Position numbers and translations under genes: made by a program. DNA of 64,000 bases, from NCBI GenBank assembly GCA_965199105.1, contig CBDAQO010000002.1:434001-498000 (forward strand), read 5' to 3'. This stretch comes from LMUY01 sp965199105 (GTDB lineage Bacteria; Pseudomonadota; Alphaproteobacteria; Acetobacterales; Acetobacteraceae). Positions within the stretch are counted from its first letter, which is position 1. Every line of letters starts with the position of its first letter. This document shows positions 32,564 through 41,234 of this stretch, piece after piece. The notes beneath the pieces were generated by a model. The model did not search any database, was not told the origin of the DNA, and saw only the letters and a program-made list of their open reading frames with translations.

Positions 32564-35500
32564 CCCGCCCTGCCCTGCTCGATGCGTTGCGTGACCGCGT
32601 GCTGCTGTGTGACGGCGGGATGGGCAGCCGGGTGCAGGCGCTCACGCTGGACGTGGAGCGCGACTACTGGGACCGGGAGAACTGCACCGAGGTGCTGAAC
32701 CTGTCCCGCCCCGACCTGGTGCGCGACATCCACCGCGGCTACTTCGCCGCCGGCGCCGACATGGTGGAGACCAACAGCTTCGGCGGCAGCCCGATCACCC
32801 TGGCCGAGTTCGACCTGCAGGACCGCACCCACGAGATCAACCGGCTCGCGGGCGAACTGGCGCGCGAGGCGGCCGACAGCTTTGCCGACGGGCGCGACCG
32901 CTGGGTGCTGGGCTCGGTCGGCCCCGGCACCAAGCTGCCCAGCCTGGGCAACATCGCCTACGACCCGCTCGAGGCCGCGCTGGCCCAGCAGGCTGCCGGG
33001 CTGATCGCGGGCGGGGTGGACGCCATCCTGATCGAGACCTGCCAGGACACGCTGCAGATCAAGGCCGCTGTGAACGGCGCCAAGATCGCCCGCGCCGCCG
33101 CCGGCACCGCCACGCCGATCTTCGTGCAGGTGACGGTGGAGACCACGGGCACGCTGCTGGTCGGCCCCGACATCGCCGCCGCCGCCACCGTGGTGCACGC
33201 GCTGGACGTGCCGCTGATGGGGCTGAACTGCGCCACCGGGCCGCAGGAGATGGCCGAGCACGTGCGTTGGCTCGCCACCAACTGGCCCGGGCTGATTTCG
33301 GTGCAGCCCAATGCCGGCCTGCCCGAACTGGTCAACGGCGCCACGCACTACCCGCTGGGTGCGGCCGAAATGGCGAGCTGGGTGGAACGCTTCGTGCGCG
33401 AGGACGGGCTCAACCTGGTGGGCGGTTGCTGCGGCACCAGCATCCCGCACATCGAGGCGCTGGACGCGATGCTGCGCCGGCTTGCCTCCGAGGGGCGGGG
33501 CGAACCGCGGCCCACTCCCTCTGCGCGCACGCACCATTGGGTGCCGTCGGTGGCCAGCCTCTACGGCCAGACGCCGTTGCGCCAGGAGAACAGCTACTTC
33601 TCCATCGGCGAGCGCTGCAACGCCAACGGCTCCAAGAAGTGGCGCGAGCTGCAGGAGCGCGGCGATTGGGACGGCTGCGTCTCGGTCGGGCGCGACCAGG
33701 TGGGCGAGGGCTCCAACAGCCTTGACGTCTGCACCGCCTTCGTCGGCCGCGACGAGGTGGCGGAGATGACGCAGGTGATCACCCGCTTCACCAGCAGCGT
33801 GAACGCGCCGCTGGTGATCGACAGCACCGAGACCAACGTGCTGGAGACCGCGCTGAAGCTGCACGGCGGCAAGCCGATCATCAATTCGATCAACTTTGAG
33901 GACGGCGAGGCGGCGGCCGACACGCGGTTGCTGCTGGCGCGCAAGTTCGGCGCGGCGGTGATCGCGCTCACCATCGACGAGACCGGCATGGCCAAGACCG
34001 CGGACGCCAAGCTCGCCGTCGCGCGCCGCCTGGTGGAGTTCGCCTGCACGCGGCACGGCCTGCCGCAGAGCGATTTGCTGATCGACCCGCTCACGTTCAC
34101 CGTCGCCACCGGCAGCGAGGACGACCGCAAGCTCGCCGCCTGGACGCTCGAGGGCATCGCCGCCATCCGCGAGGCGTTCCCGGACATCCAGATCATCTTA
34201 GGATTGTCCAACGTGTCGTTCGGGCTCAACCCGGCGGCGCGCGCAGTGCTGAACAGCGTGTTCCTCGACCACGCCGTGCGCGCGGGCATGACGGGTGCGA
34301 TCGTGCACGTGTCCAAGATCCGCCCGCTGCACCAGATCGCCGCCGAAGAGGTCCAGGTGTGCGAGGACCTCATTTTCGACCGCCGCCGCGAGGGCTACGA
34401 CCCGCTGCAGCGGCTGCTGGAACTGTTCGCCGACCGCAAGGCGGCCGACGCCACCAAGAAGCAGCGTGCGGTCACCGTCGAGGGCCGCTTGCGCGACCGC
34501 ATCATTGATGGCGACCGCAAAGGATTGTCCGAAGAGCTCGACGAGGCGCTGCAGACCCTGCCGCCGCTCGCCATCATTAACGAGGTGCTGCTCGACGGCA
34601 TGAAGGTGGTGGGCGAACTGTTCGGCGCCGGCAAGATGCAGTTGCCGTTCGTGCTGCAATCGGCCGAGACGATGAAGGCCGCGGTCGCCTACCTCGAGCC
34701 GCTGATGGAGCGCGTGGAGGGCCAGCAGAAGGGCACCGTGGTGCTCGCCACCGTGAAGGGCGACGTGCACGACATCGGCAAGAACCTGGTCGACATCATC
34801 CTCACCAACAACGGCTATCGCGTGGTCAACCTCGGCATCAAGGTGCCGCTGGCCGACATGGTGGCGGCGGCGCGGCAGCACCACGCCCACGCCATCGGCA
34901 TGTCGGGCCTGCTGGTGAAGTCCACGGTGGTGATGCGCGAGAACCTCGAGGAGATGAGCCGCCAGGGGCTCGACATCCCGGTGATGCTCGGCGGCGCGGC
35001 GCTCACCCGCAACTACGTCGAGGATGACTGCGTGCAATCCTACGCCAGCGGCCGGGTCGCCTATGCGCGCGACGCGTTCGACGGGCTGCACCTGATGGAC
35101 CGCATCACCGGCAACGGGTTCGACGACTTCCTCGCCGCGACCCAGGCCAAGCGCGCCGGCAAGGCCCGCAACACCAAGCGCACCCTGGGCGAGGCCGACC
35201 GCGCCGCGTTCCGCCCGGTGGACCTGGCGAGCGTGCGCCAGCGCCGGGCCGCCAAGACGCAGGACCTGCCGGTGGTGCAGCCGCCGTTCTGGGGCGCGCG
35301 GATGCTGCAGAGCACGCCCAAGGCGGTGTTGCCGTTCCTTAACGAGCGCAGCCTGTATCAATTCCAATGGGGCTTCCGCAAACAGGGCCGCTCGCTGGAC
35401 GACTTCCTCGGCTGGGCCAAGCAGGAGCTGCGCCCGGTGATGAAGCGGATGTTCGCCATCTGCGAGCAGGACGCGATCTTGGCGCCCCAGGCGATCTACG

Positions 35501-36060
35501 GCTACTGGAAGGCCGCCGGGCAGGGCAACGACCTCATCGTGTTCGACCAGGACGGCAGCACCGAACTGGCGCGCTTCACCCTGCCACGCCAGCCGCGCGA
35601 GGACGGCGAGTGCATCGCCGACTTCTTCCGCGACGTGGACGAGGAGGAGCGCGACGTGCTGGGCCTGCAGGTGGTGACCGTGGGGCAGAAGGCGAGCGAC
35701 ACGGCGCGGCTGTGGTTCGAGGACAATCGCTATCAGGACTACCTCTATTTGCACGGGCTCAGCGTGGAATTGGCGGAGGCGATGGCGGAATACACCCACA
35801 AGCGCATTCGCGCCGAATGCGGGTTCGCCGCCGAGGACGATCGCGATATGGACAAGATGCTGTCCCAGGCCTATCGCGGCAGCCGCTACAGCTTCGGCTA
35901 TCCCGCCTGCCCCAAGCTCGAGGACCAGGCGCCGTTGCTCACGCTGCTGGGCGCGGAACGGATTGGGGTGTCGCTGAGCGACGAGTGGCAGTTGCACCCG
36001 GAACAAAGCACCAGCGCCATCGTGGTGCTCAATCCGCGGGCGAAATACTTTTCGGTGTAG
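32560..36060 (+). CDS. metH: Cobalamin-dependent methionine synthase
   Basis: A complete 1166-residue MetH. The N-terminal homocysteine domain has its zinc cysteines at C224 (GLNCATG) and C290-C291 (GGCCGTS). Next come the methyltetrahydrofolate domain (about 340-640, ERCNANGSKKW onward), the helical cap and the cobalamin domain with axial ligand H737 in GDVHDIGKN. The C-terminal SAM-dependent reactivation domain (about 890-1166) contains the family YRGSRYSFGYPACP. All domains are intact, so no separate activation protein is needed. It is translated from an ATGA overlap with the SahR-like regulator; metF is not in the window. Confidence 0.97.
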   Translation: MTRPALLDALRDRVLLCDGGMGSRVQALTLDVERDYWDRENCTEVLNLSRPDLVRDIHRGYFAAGADMVETNSFGGSPITLAEFDLQDRTHEINRLAGELAREAADSFADGRDRWVLGSVGPGTKLPSLGNIAYDPLEAALAQQAAGLIAGGVDAILIETCQDTLQIKAAVNGAKIARAAAGTATPIFVQVTVETTGTLLVGPDIAAAATVVHALDVPLMGLNCATGPQEMAEHVRWLATNWPGLISVQPNAGLPELVNGATHYPLGAAEMASWVERFVREDGLNLVGGCCGTSIPHIEALDAMLRRLASEGRGEPRPTPSARTHHWVPSVASLYGQTPLRQENSYFSIGERCNANGSKKWRELQERGDWDGCVSVGRDQVGEGSNSLDVCTAFVGRDEVAEMTQVITRFTSSVNAPLVIDSTETNVLETALKLHGGKPIINSINFEDGEAAADTRLLLARKFGAAVIALTIDETGMAKTADAKLAVARRLVEFACTRHGLPQSDLLIDPLTFTVATGSEDDRKLAAWTLEGIAAIREAFPDIQIILGLSNVSFGLNPAARAVLNSVFLDHAVRAGMTGAIVHVSKIRPLHQIAAEEVQVCEDLIFDRRREGYDPLQRLLELFADRKAADATKKQRAVTVEGRLRDRIIDGDRKGLSEELDEALQTLPPLAIINEVLLDGMKVVGELFGAGKMQLPFVLQSAETMKAAVAYLEPLMERVEGQQKGTVVLATVKGDVHDIGKNLVDIILTNNGYRVVNLGIKVPLADMVAAARQHHAHAIGMSGLLVKSTVVMRENLEEMSRQGLDIPVMLGGAALTRNYVEDDCVQSYASGRVAYARDAFDGLHLMDRITGNGFDDFLAATQAKRAGKARNTKRTLGEADRAAFRPVDLASVRQRRAAKTQDLPVVQPPFWGARMLQSTPKAVLPFLNERSLYQFQWGFRKQGRSLDDFLGWAKQELRPVMKRMFAICEQDAILAPQAIYGYWKAAGQGNDLIVFDQDGSTELARFTLPRQPREDGECIADFFRDVDEEERDVLGLQVVTVGQKASDTARLWFEDNRYQDYLYLHGLSVELAEAMAEYTHKRIRAECGFAAEDDRDMDKMLSQAYRGSRYSFGYPACPKLEDQAPLLTLLGAERIGVSLSDEWQLHPEQSTSAIVVLNPRAKYFSV

Positions 36061-36067
36061 CTGGGGG

Positions 36068-36454
36068 TCAACTGATCAGGTGGTGCAGCGAGGCCGATTG
36101 CGGGCAGCTATCGGGCGCACCGAACGCGGCGGCGTTCAAAGCCTCCCGCATGGTGTCGAACAGGCCGAGGTCCTGGCCGTCGCGGCATTGCCAAAGCAGG
36201 ATCGACCCGCCGCGGCGCGCCACGCCCCAGCGCGCCCATTCCACGCCCGGCGCATACAGCAGGGCGACGTCGGCATCTCCCTCGCAGGCGCCGTCGCCCT
36301 CGTGGATGGCGATGCGGGATACGCCGGGAGCGCCGCCCTCGGCCTCCCAGCGGCAAATGTCGATCTTGTCGACGGCGAGCAGCTTGTAGGGTTTGGTGCG
36401 GGCTTGCAGCGAAGGAACGCGGTGACGCGGGAAGACGACGACTGTGTAATCCAT
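36068..36454 (-). CDS. Conserved protein of unknown function
   Basis: A 128-residue protein, MDYTVVVFPRHRVPSLQART at the start and a run of predicted beta strands (CRWEAEGGAPGVSRIAIH, ARRGGSILLWQCRDGQDLG). It has no signal peptide, membrane segment or known motif. A good Shine-Dalgarno (GGGAGG) precedes the ATG by 6 bases. It converges on metH with 7 bases between stops and is divergent from the Crp-type gene; 36455-36599 holds both promoters. The role is unknown. Confidence 0.65.
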   Translation of the reverse strand: MDYTVVVFPRHRVPSLQARTKPYKLLAVDKIDICRWEAEGGAPGVSRIAIHEGDGACEGDADVALLYAPGVEWARWGVARRGGSILLWQCRDGQDLGLFDTMREALNAAAFGAPDSCPQSASLHHLIS

Positions 36455-36599
36455 GGCTGGCCTCCCTTTCGCGTGACTGTGTAGCCGACGGTGAGAGTGT
36501 CTCAGATTGACTTACGTCACACTCGATGCACGCTGGATTGTCGCTTCGGCGAAAAAACCGTGATATTCATCATGAAGCGCCTCAATCCAGGACCTGCTG

Positions 36600-37325
36600 A
36601 TGGACGCTGACGTCACCAATCCGACGGCTGAATACGAGCGCCTGCTGGCCCGCACGCCGATGTTCCGCACCATCGCGCGCACCGACCTGCATGCCCTGGC
36701 GATCCGGACCCGGGAGCGCACCATGCGCACCGGCGAGGTGCTGTTCCGCCGCGGCGACACCGGCACCAGCATGCTGGTGATCCTGACCGGGCGGGTGCGC
36801 ATCGTGCTGCCCAGCCGGGAGGGCAAGGAGCAGGTGTTGGCGGTGTTGCAGTCGGGCGAGGTGCTCGGGGAATTGGCGCTGCTCGACGGCCGCAGCCGCA
36901 CCGCCGACGCGGTGGCCGAGAGCAACGGCCGGCTGCTCACCATCGACCGCCGTGATCTGCTGGACGTGCTGCGCGGCCATCCCGACCTGGCACTCGCCAT
37001 CCTCACCCTGCTCAGCGAGCGGCTGCGCGCGACCAATTGGCTGCTCGAGGCCATGCTGTTCCACGACGCCGGCGGCCGCCTCGCGCTCACCCTGCTGATG
37101 CTGGGCCACGCGCAGCCGGGCTACCGGGTCTACATCACCCAGGGCGCGCTCAGCGAGCGGATCGGCACCGCCCGCGAAACGGTTAACAAGAAGTTGCGGG
37201 AGTGGCAGGCGGCTGGCATCGTCACGGTGGAGCCCGGGCGCGTGACGGTGCTCGATCCGGCGTCGTTGCGCCTGCAAGCGCCGCCTAGCGACCTACTTGA
37301 TGCCGATATGCCACAGCTTTGGTGA
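36600..37325 (+). CDS. Crp/Fnr family transcription regulator
   Basis: A 241-residue regulator with a cyclic-nucleotide-binding fold (about 20-135: GEVLFRRGDTGTSMLVILTG, GEVLGELALLDGRSRTADAV) and a C-terminal winged helix whose recognition helix is SERIGTARETVNKKLREWQ. The GE..LLDGxxRTA segment keeps the phosphate-binding glutamate and arginine of the cAMP pocket. The N-terminus lacks the cysteine set of Fnr, so oxygen sensing through an iron-sulfur cluster is unlikely. A dyad of the form TCTCA-N4-TGAGA follows its stop and a related half-site precedes it, so autoregulation is possible. Confidence 0.92.
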   Translation: MDADVTNPTAEYERLLARTPMFRTIARTDLHALAIRTRERTMRTGEVLFRRGDTGTSMLVILTGRVRIVLPSREGKEQVLAVLQSGEVLGELALLDGRSRTADAVAESNGRLLTIDRRDLLDVLRGHPDLALAILTLLSERLRATNWLLEAMLFHDAGGRLALTLLMLGHAQPGYRVYITQGALSERIGTARETVNKKLREWQAAGIVTVEPGRVTVLDPASLRLQAPPSDLLDADMPQLW

Positions 37326-37422
37326 TCTGTCTCAATTCTGAGATACGGTTAACCTTTTGATTGCATCTCGGATTGGTTAACGCGCATTAACGAGTCTGTC
37401 CCAGCACAGAGTTCGTCGCACC

Positions 37423-37647
37423 ATGATCTCCCTTCGCTCTGCACTCCGTTTCACCAACGACCGTAGCGGCGTGGTCGGGCTCGAATATGGGCTGATTGCG
37501 GCCTGCATCGTCGTCCCGCTCGCCCTGTCGCTGGCGCCGCTGGGCCAGGCGCTGGAGCAGGTGTTCAGCCACCTCGCGGCGGTCCTGGCGGCCCATGGCG
37601 ACCGGGTCAGCATCGTATCGCTCGGGTCGTTCGCGCGCTTTCGCTGA
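37423..37647 (+). CDS. Flp family type IVb pilin
   Basis: A 74-residue pilin precursor. The leader ends in the Flp-type site before GLEYGLIAACIVVPLALSLA, where glutamate-tyrosine at mature positions 5-6 and a long hydrophobic helix define the family. The mature pilin is short (about 55 residues) and its C-terminal part, DRVSIVSLGSFARFR, is basic. No tad, cpa or prepilin-peptidase genes are nearby, so it depends on a secretion system encoded elsewhere or is a remnant. It ends 3 bases before the converging dihydropyrimidinase stop. Confidence 0.88.
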   Translation: MISLRSALRFTNDRSGVVGLEYGLIAACIVVPLALSLAPLGQALEQVFSHLAAVLAAHGDRVSIVSLGSFARFR

Positions 37648-37650
37648 CGG

Positions 37651-39126
37651 TTACGCCGGGTCTGCTGCCGGGACGCTGGTGGCAGTCATCGCGGCGGCGT
37701 CGAACTCGTCGGCCAGGGCGCCGCGGGGCCGCATCAGGTCATAGGCCGGCACCGGGATGTAGCGCCCGCTGCCGGCCGCCGCGGTCACCTTGCCGTCCTG
37801 CATCACCAGCTCGCCCCGGCGCAGCGTGGCGATCGGCCAGCCGGTCACCGCCATGCCCTCGTAGGGCGTGTAGTCAATCGTGTGCTGCATCAGGGCGTTG
37901 GTCAGCACAGTGCGGCGCTGCGGGTCCCACAGCACCAGGTCGGCGTCGGCTCCGGGAGCGATGCGGCCCTTCTGCGCCAGGCCGAACAGCCGCGCCGGCG
38001 CGGTCGACACCAGGCGGACGAAGTCGCTCGGCGTCAGCCGCCCGGTCGCCACACCCAGGCTCCAGATCAGCGGCAGCCGCGCGGCCAGGCCGGGCACCCC
38101 GTTCGGGATGGCGGTGAACGGCGCGCCGGTGCCGGCGGCACTCTTGCCGCGCGGGCCGTGATAGCTCCAGCCGCTATGGTCGGAGCTGATCACGCCCAGC
38201 GTGCCGAGCCGGATCGCGTCCCACAGCCCCGCCGCGGCGGCAGCGTCCCGCGGGGCCGGGCTGCACATGAACTTGGCGCCCTCGAAGCCCGGCCGATCCA
38301 TGTCGGCCGCGGTGAGCGCGAAATATTGCGGGCAGGTCTCGCCCCACACCTTCACGCCGCGGGCCTGGGCGCGCGCGATCTCCTCCGCCGCTTCCGGGCA
38401 GGAGACGTGGAACACCTCGATCGGCGTGTCCACCAGTTCGGCCAGCGCGATGGCGCGGTGCGTCGCCTCCCGCTCCACCACGCTGGGGCGGGACCAGGCG
38501 TGGTATTTCGGCCCGGTGCGGCCATCGGCGAGCAGGGCGGCCGAGCGCCAGGCGATCGCGTCGTAGTTCTCGCAATGCACCGTCACCAGGCAGCCCAGCC
38601 GGCGCGCGGCGGCCAGCACGGCGAGGAACTGGCGGTCGTCCAGGCGCGAGGCGTCGTAGGTGAGGAACACCTTGAGGCTGCGAACGCCCGACGCCACCAC
38701 CTCGGGCAGCTCGCGCAGGATTACCTCGTCGGTCGGGTCGGTGATGATCTGGTGGAACGCGTAGTCCACCATCGCCCCGGACGCGGCCCGGCGGTGATAC
38801 TCGGCCAGCGGCGCCTGCAGCCCGCCGCCCTTGAACTGGGCGGAGAAGGTGACGACGGAGGTGGTGCCGCCCGCCAGCGCCGCGGTGCTGCCGGTGGTGA
38901 AGGTCTCCTCGTCGGAGCCGCCGCCGGGTTTCAGTTGCTCAATATGGCAGTGCGAGTCGACGCCGCCGGGCAGCACCAGCATTCCGCTCGCGTCCAGCTC
39001 CGGCCCGCCCGCCAGCCGGTCGGCGATGGCGGCGATGCGGCCGGCGCGGATGCCGATGTCGGCCGCGAACTGGTCGGAGGCGGTGACGACGGTGCCGCCA
39101 CGGACAATGAGGTCGAACTCGGCCAT
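37651..39126 (-). CDS. Dihydropyrimidinase / hydantoinase-type amidohydrolase
   Basis: A 491-residue amidohydrolase that opens dihydropyrimidine or hydantoin rings in pyrimidine breakdown. The binuclear zinc site is complete: H59 and H61 in GGVDSHCHIEQ, the bridging carboxylated lysine K152 in SLKVFLTYD, H184 in TVHCENYD, H240 in VFHVSCPE and D316 in SSDHSGW. The C-terminus has the usual FGLAQKGRIAPGADADLVLW. ATG at 39126 is chosen by family length over the longer frame. It stands alone; the other reductive pyrimidine-pathway genes are not seen. Confidence 0.92.
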   Translation of the reverse strand: MAEFDLIVRGGTVVTASDQFAADIGIRAGRIAAIADRLAGGPELDASGMLVLPGGVDSHCHIEQLKPGGGSDEETFTTGSTAALAGGTTSVVTFSAQFKGGGLQAPLAEYHRRAASGAMVDYAFHQIITDPTDEVILRELPEVVASGVRSLKVFLTYDASRLDDRQFLAVLAAARRLGCLVTVHCENYDAIAWRSAALLADGRTGPKYHAWSRPSVVEREATHRAIALAELVDTPIEVFHVSCPEAAEEIARAQARGVKVWGETCPQYFALTAADMDRPGFEGAKFMCSPAPRDAAAAAGLWDAIRLGTLGVISSDHSGWSYHGPRGKSAAGTGAPFTAIPNGVPGLAARLPLIWSLGVATGRLTPSDFVRLVSTAPARLFGLAQKGRIAPGADADLVLWDPQRRTVLTNALMQHTIDYTPYEGMAVTGWPIATLRRGELVMQDGKVTAAAGSGRYIPVPAYDLMRPRGALADEFDAAAMTATSVPAADPA

Positions 39127-39155
39127 CGGCACGTCTCCCGCTGCGGCAGCTTCGG

Positions 39156-39914
39156 TTAGGAGCCGCTGAACCAATTGTAGCCCTGGTCGTCCCAATACCC
39201 GCCAGGGTTGTCGTTGGTGACGGAGATGGCAGTGACGAACTTCGGGCTCTTGAAGCCAAGCTTGGTCGGCACCCGCACCCGCATCGGGAAGCCGTATGCT
39301 TCCGGCAGCGGTTGGCCGAGGAAGTCCAGCGCCAGGATGGTCTGCGGATGCCGCGCGGAGGCCATGTCGAGGCTACCATAGTAGCGGTCGGCGCATTTGA
39401 ACCCGACATAGCGCGCCCGCGGATCGGCCCCCACGCGCTGCAGGAAGCTGCGCAACGGCACGCCGCTCCATTGCCCGATCGCGCTCCAGCCCTCGATGCA
39501 GATGTGCCGGGTGATCTGGCTTTCCTGCGGCAGCGCGCGCAGCCGGGGCAGCGTCCAGGGCGTGCGGTCGTCGACCAGGCCGGAGACGGCGAGCGACCAA
39601 TCCGCCGGGTCGATCTCGGGCGTGCTGTCCTCGGGGTAGAAGCCGTTGTAGGGGAACGGCTTGGTGATGGCGCTGGCCGGGAAGATTGGGGCCAGGCGAT
39701 TGGGGTCGAACAGCCAGGCCTGCACCCGGTCGTTCCAGTGCGACATGGCGAACAGCGCCCGGTCGACCGCGTCGCCGTCCGAGAGGTTGCAGCCGGTCAG
39801 CATGGTGAGCGCGCCGAGCGAGAGGCCGCCGCGGATCAGCCCGCGCCGTTCCAGCCGCCGCAGCGCCGGGCGCAGGTCGGACGCGGTCACGGCCGGGGGG
39901 ATGCGGCGCTTCAA
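39156..39914 (-). CDS. Molybdopterin-dependent oxidoreductase of the sulfite oxidase/MsrP type
   Basis: A 252-residue protein with the sulfite-oxidase molybdopterin fold; the molybdenum-ligating cysteine is C139 in HICIEGWSAIGQWSGVPL. An N-terminal twin-arginine-like segment RRGLIRGGLSLGALTML is directly followed by a lipobox-like TGC (C42), suggesting a Tat-exported, lipid-anchored periplasmic enzyme. The start is TTG at 39914, overlapping the stop of the cytochrome gene (TTGA). It pairs with the cytochrome b gene upstream, like MsrP-MsrQ or SorA-like systems, but is shorter than typical MsrP and lacks enough signature to name the substrate. Confidence 0.85.
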   Translation of the reverse strand: MKRRIPPAVTASDLRPALRRLERRGLIRGGLSLGALTMLTGCNLSDGDAVDRALFAMSHWNDRVQAWLFDPNRLAPIFPASAITKPFPYNGFYPEDSTPEIDPADWSLAVSGLVDDRTPWTLPRLRALPQESQITRHICIEGWSAIGQWSGVPLRSFLQRVGADPRARYVGFKCADRYYGSLDMASARHPQTILALDFLGQPLPEAYGFPMRVRVPTKLGFKSPKFVTAISVTNDNPGGYWDDQGYNWFSGS

Positions 39915-40540
39915 CGCGCCCGCTCCCGCCCGGTGATCATGGCCGGCAGGGTGCGCGGCACGGCGGCGACTAGCGCCAGATGCACCACCACGAACAGCGC
40001 CAGGCCGGCCATGGCGAGGAAGTGCAGCCGGCGCACCACCTCGTAGCCGCCCACCGCCTGCACCACCGCCTGGAACTGCACCGGCTTCCAGAGGCCGAGG
40101 CCGGACAGCACCATGACGATCCCGAGCAGCAGCGCCGCCAGGTAGGCCAGCCGCTGCACCGCGTTGTAGCCGCCGGCCTGGTGCGCCAGCCGCAGCGCGA
40201 GGGCGGCGCGGAAATCCTGCCACACCGCGCGCGGGGCGACCGGCAGCAGCACGCGGGCGAAATGGCGGGTGAGCAGGCCGTAGCCGATGTAGAGCAGCCC
40301 GTTGCCCACCAGCAGCCACATCACCGCGAAATGCCAGGCGATGCTGCCGCCGAGCCAGCCGCCCAGCGTGGCCCAGCGCGGGAAGTACACCGGCCAGAAC
40401 GCGTTGGCGTCGTAGATGCCCCAGCCGCTCATGAACATGCAGGCCATCGCCAGCGCGTTCACCCAGTGGGTGAGCCGCACCGCGAAGGCATGCCGCGCCC
40501 GGGTGGGCGCGCGGGGGGCGATGTGCGTCGCGACCGCCAT
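39911..40540 (-). CDS. Cytochrome b561-like membrane electron-transfer subunit
   Basis: A 209-residue membrane protein with four hydrophobic helices. Histidines that could bind two b haems lie in LTHWVNALAMACMFMSGWG, GGSIAWHFAVMWLLVGNGLL, and VRRLHFLAMAGLALFVVVHL. The pattern is that of the prokaryotic cytochrome b561/thiosulfate-reductase cytochrome b class that anchors and reduces periplasmic molybdoenzymes. ATG at 40540 overlaps the upstream stop (TGATG), and its own stop overlaps the molybdoenzyme start, so the three genes form one operon. Confidence 0.88.
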   Translation of the reverse strand: MAVATHIAPRAPTRARHAFAVRLTHWVNALAMACMFMSGWGIYDANAFWPVYFPRWATLGGWLGGSIAWHFAVMWLLVGNGLLYIGYGLLTRHFARVLLPVAPRAVWQDFRAALALRLAHQAGGYNAVQRLAYLAALLLGIVMVLSGLGLWKPVQFQAVVQAVGGYEVVRRLHFLAMAGLALFVVVHLALVAAVPRTLPAMITGRERAR

Positions 40541-41148
40541 CACATCGGCGGCACGGTGCCGTTCTCGCCCACGTTGATGCGGCTGGCGGTCAGCGTACCA
40601 TCGGCCGCCTTGGTCGGTACCACCAGCACGTGCGCGCCGGCCTTCAGCAGCGTATGGTCGTTGCTCGGCTCCAGGCTCACGATCGGCACGTCCTCGGGCA
40701 CGAAGATCTTCTTCTCGCCGCCGCCCTTGTAGCTCACCGTCATGACGCGGCCTTCGGACACCACCAAGTCACCCACCGTGCCGTTGGTCATGGTGCTGGT
40801 GGGGCCGAGGTCCCACGCGTAGCTGCCCTCGCCGGTGCCGTTCATGCTAGCGGGGAACACCGTCACCTCGAGCGCCTTGAGCGTGCCGTCCGGCTGCGGA
40901 ATGGCAGCACAACCGATGAACGTGCCGGACTTGATGGCCCCGATGTCGGCCTTGGTCACCCCCACCACCTTGGCGTCGGGGGTGAGCGCCACCTTCATCT
41001 CGTCGCCGTTGCGGGCCTTGAGCGTGAGGGTGTCGCCGTCCACCGCCTCGATGGTGGCACGCACGCGCATGGGCGGGGTTTGGGCGAGCGCCGAGCCAGC
41101 CAGCGAGGTGGCGGCGAGCAGGGCGAGGGCGATGCGATGCGTCGGCAT
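40540..41148 (-). CDS. Secreted beta-rich protein of unknown function
   Basis: A 202-residue protein with a Sec signal peptide (MPTHRIALALLAATSLAGSA, cleavage after ALA near residue 22). The mature part shows repeated OB-like strand patterns (VRATIEAVDGDTLTLKARNG; MTNGTVGDLVVSEGRVMTVS; KIFVPEDVPIVSLEP), as in DUF5666-type proteins. It is the first gene of an operon with the cytochrome b and molybdoenzyme genes and probably works with them in the periplasm. ATG at 41148 is used because it starts the signal peptide. Confidence 0.75.
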   Translation of the reverse strand: MPTHRIALALLAATSLAGSALAQTPPMRVRATIEAVDGDTLTLKARNGDEMKVALTPDAKVVGVTKADIGAIKSGTFIGCAAIPQPDGTLKALEVTVFPASMNGTGEGSYAWDLGPTSTMTNGTVGDLVVSEGRVMTVSYKGGGEKKIFVPEDVPIVSLEPSNDHTLLKAGAHVLVVPTKAADGTLTASRINVGENGTVPPM

Positions 41149-41234
41149 GGTGCGGGGGTCCCGTGCATTCGTTGGTGGGCGATGCATCGGGCGGGGTCGC
41201 GCCGCTGTCAATGTGCGGGTTTATGACGAAGCTT

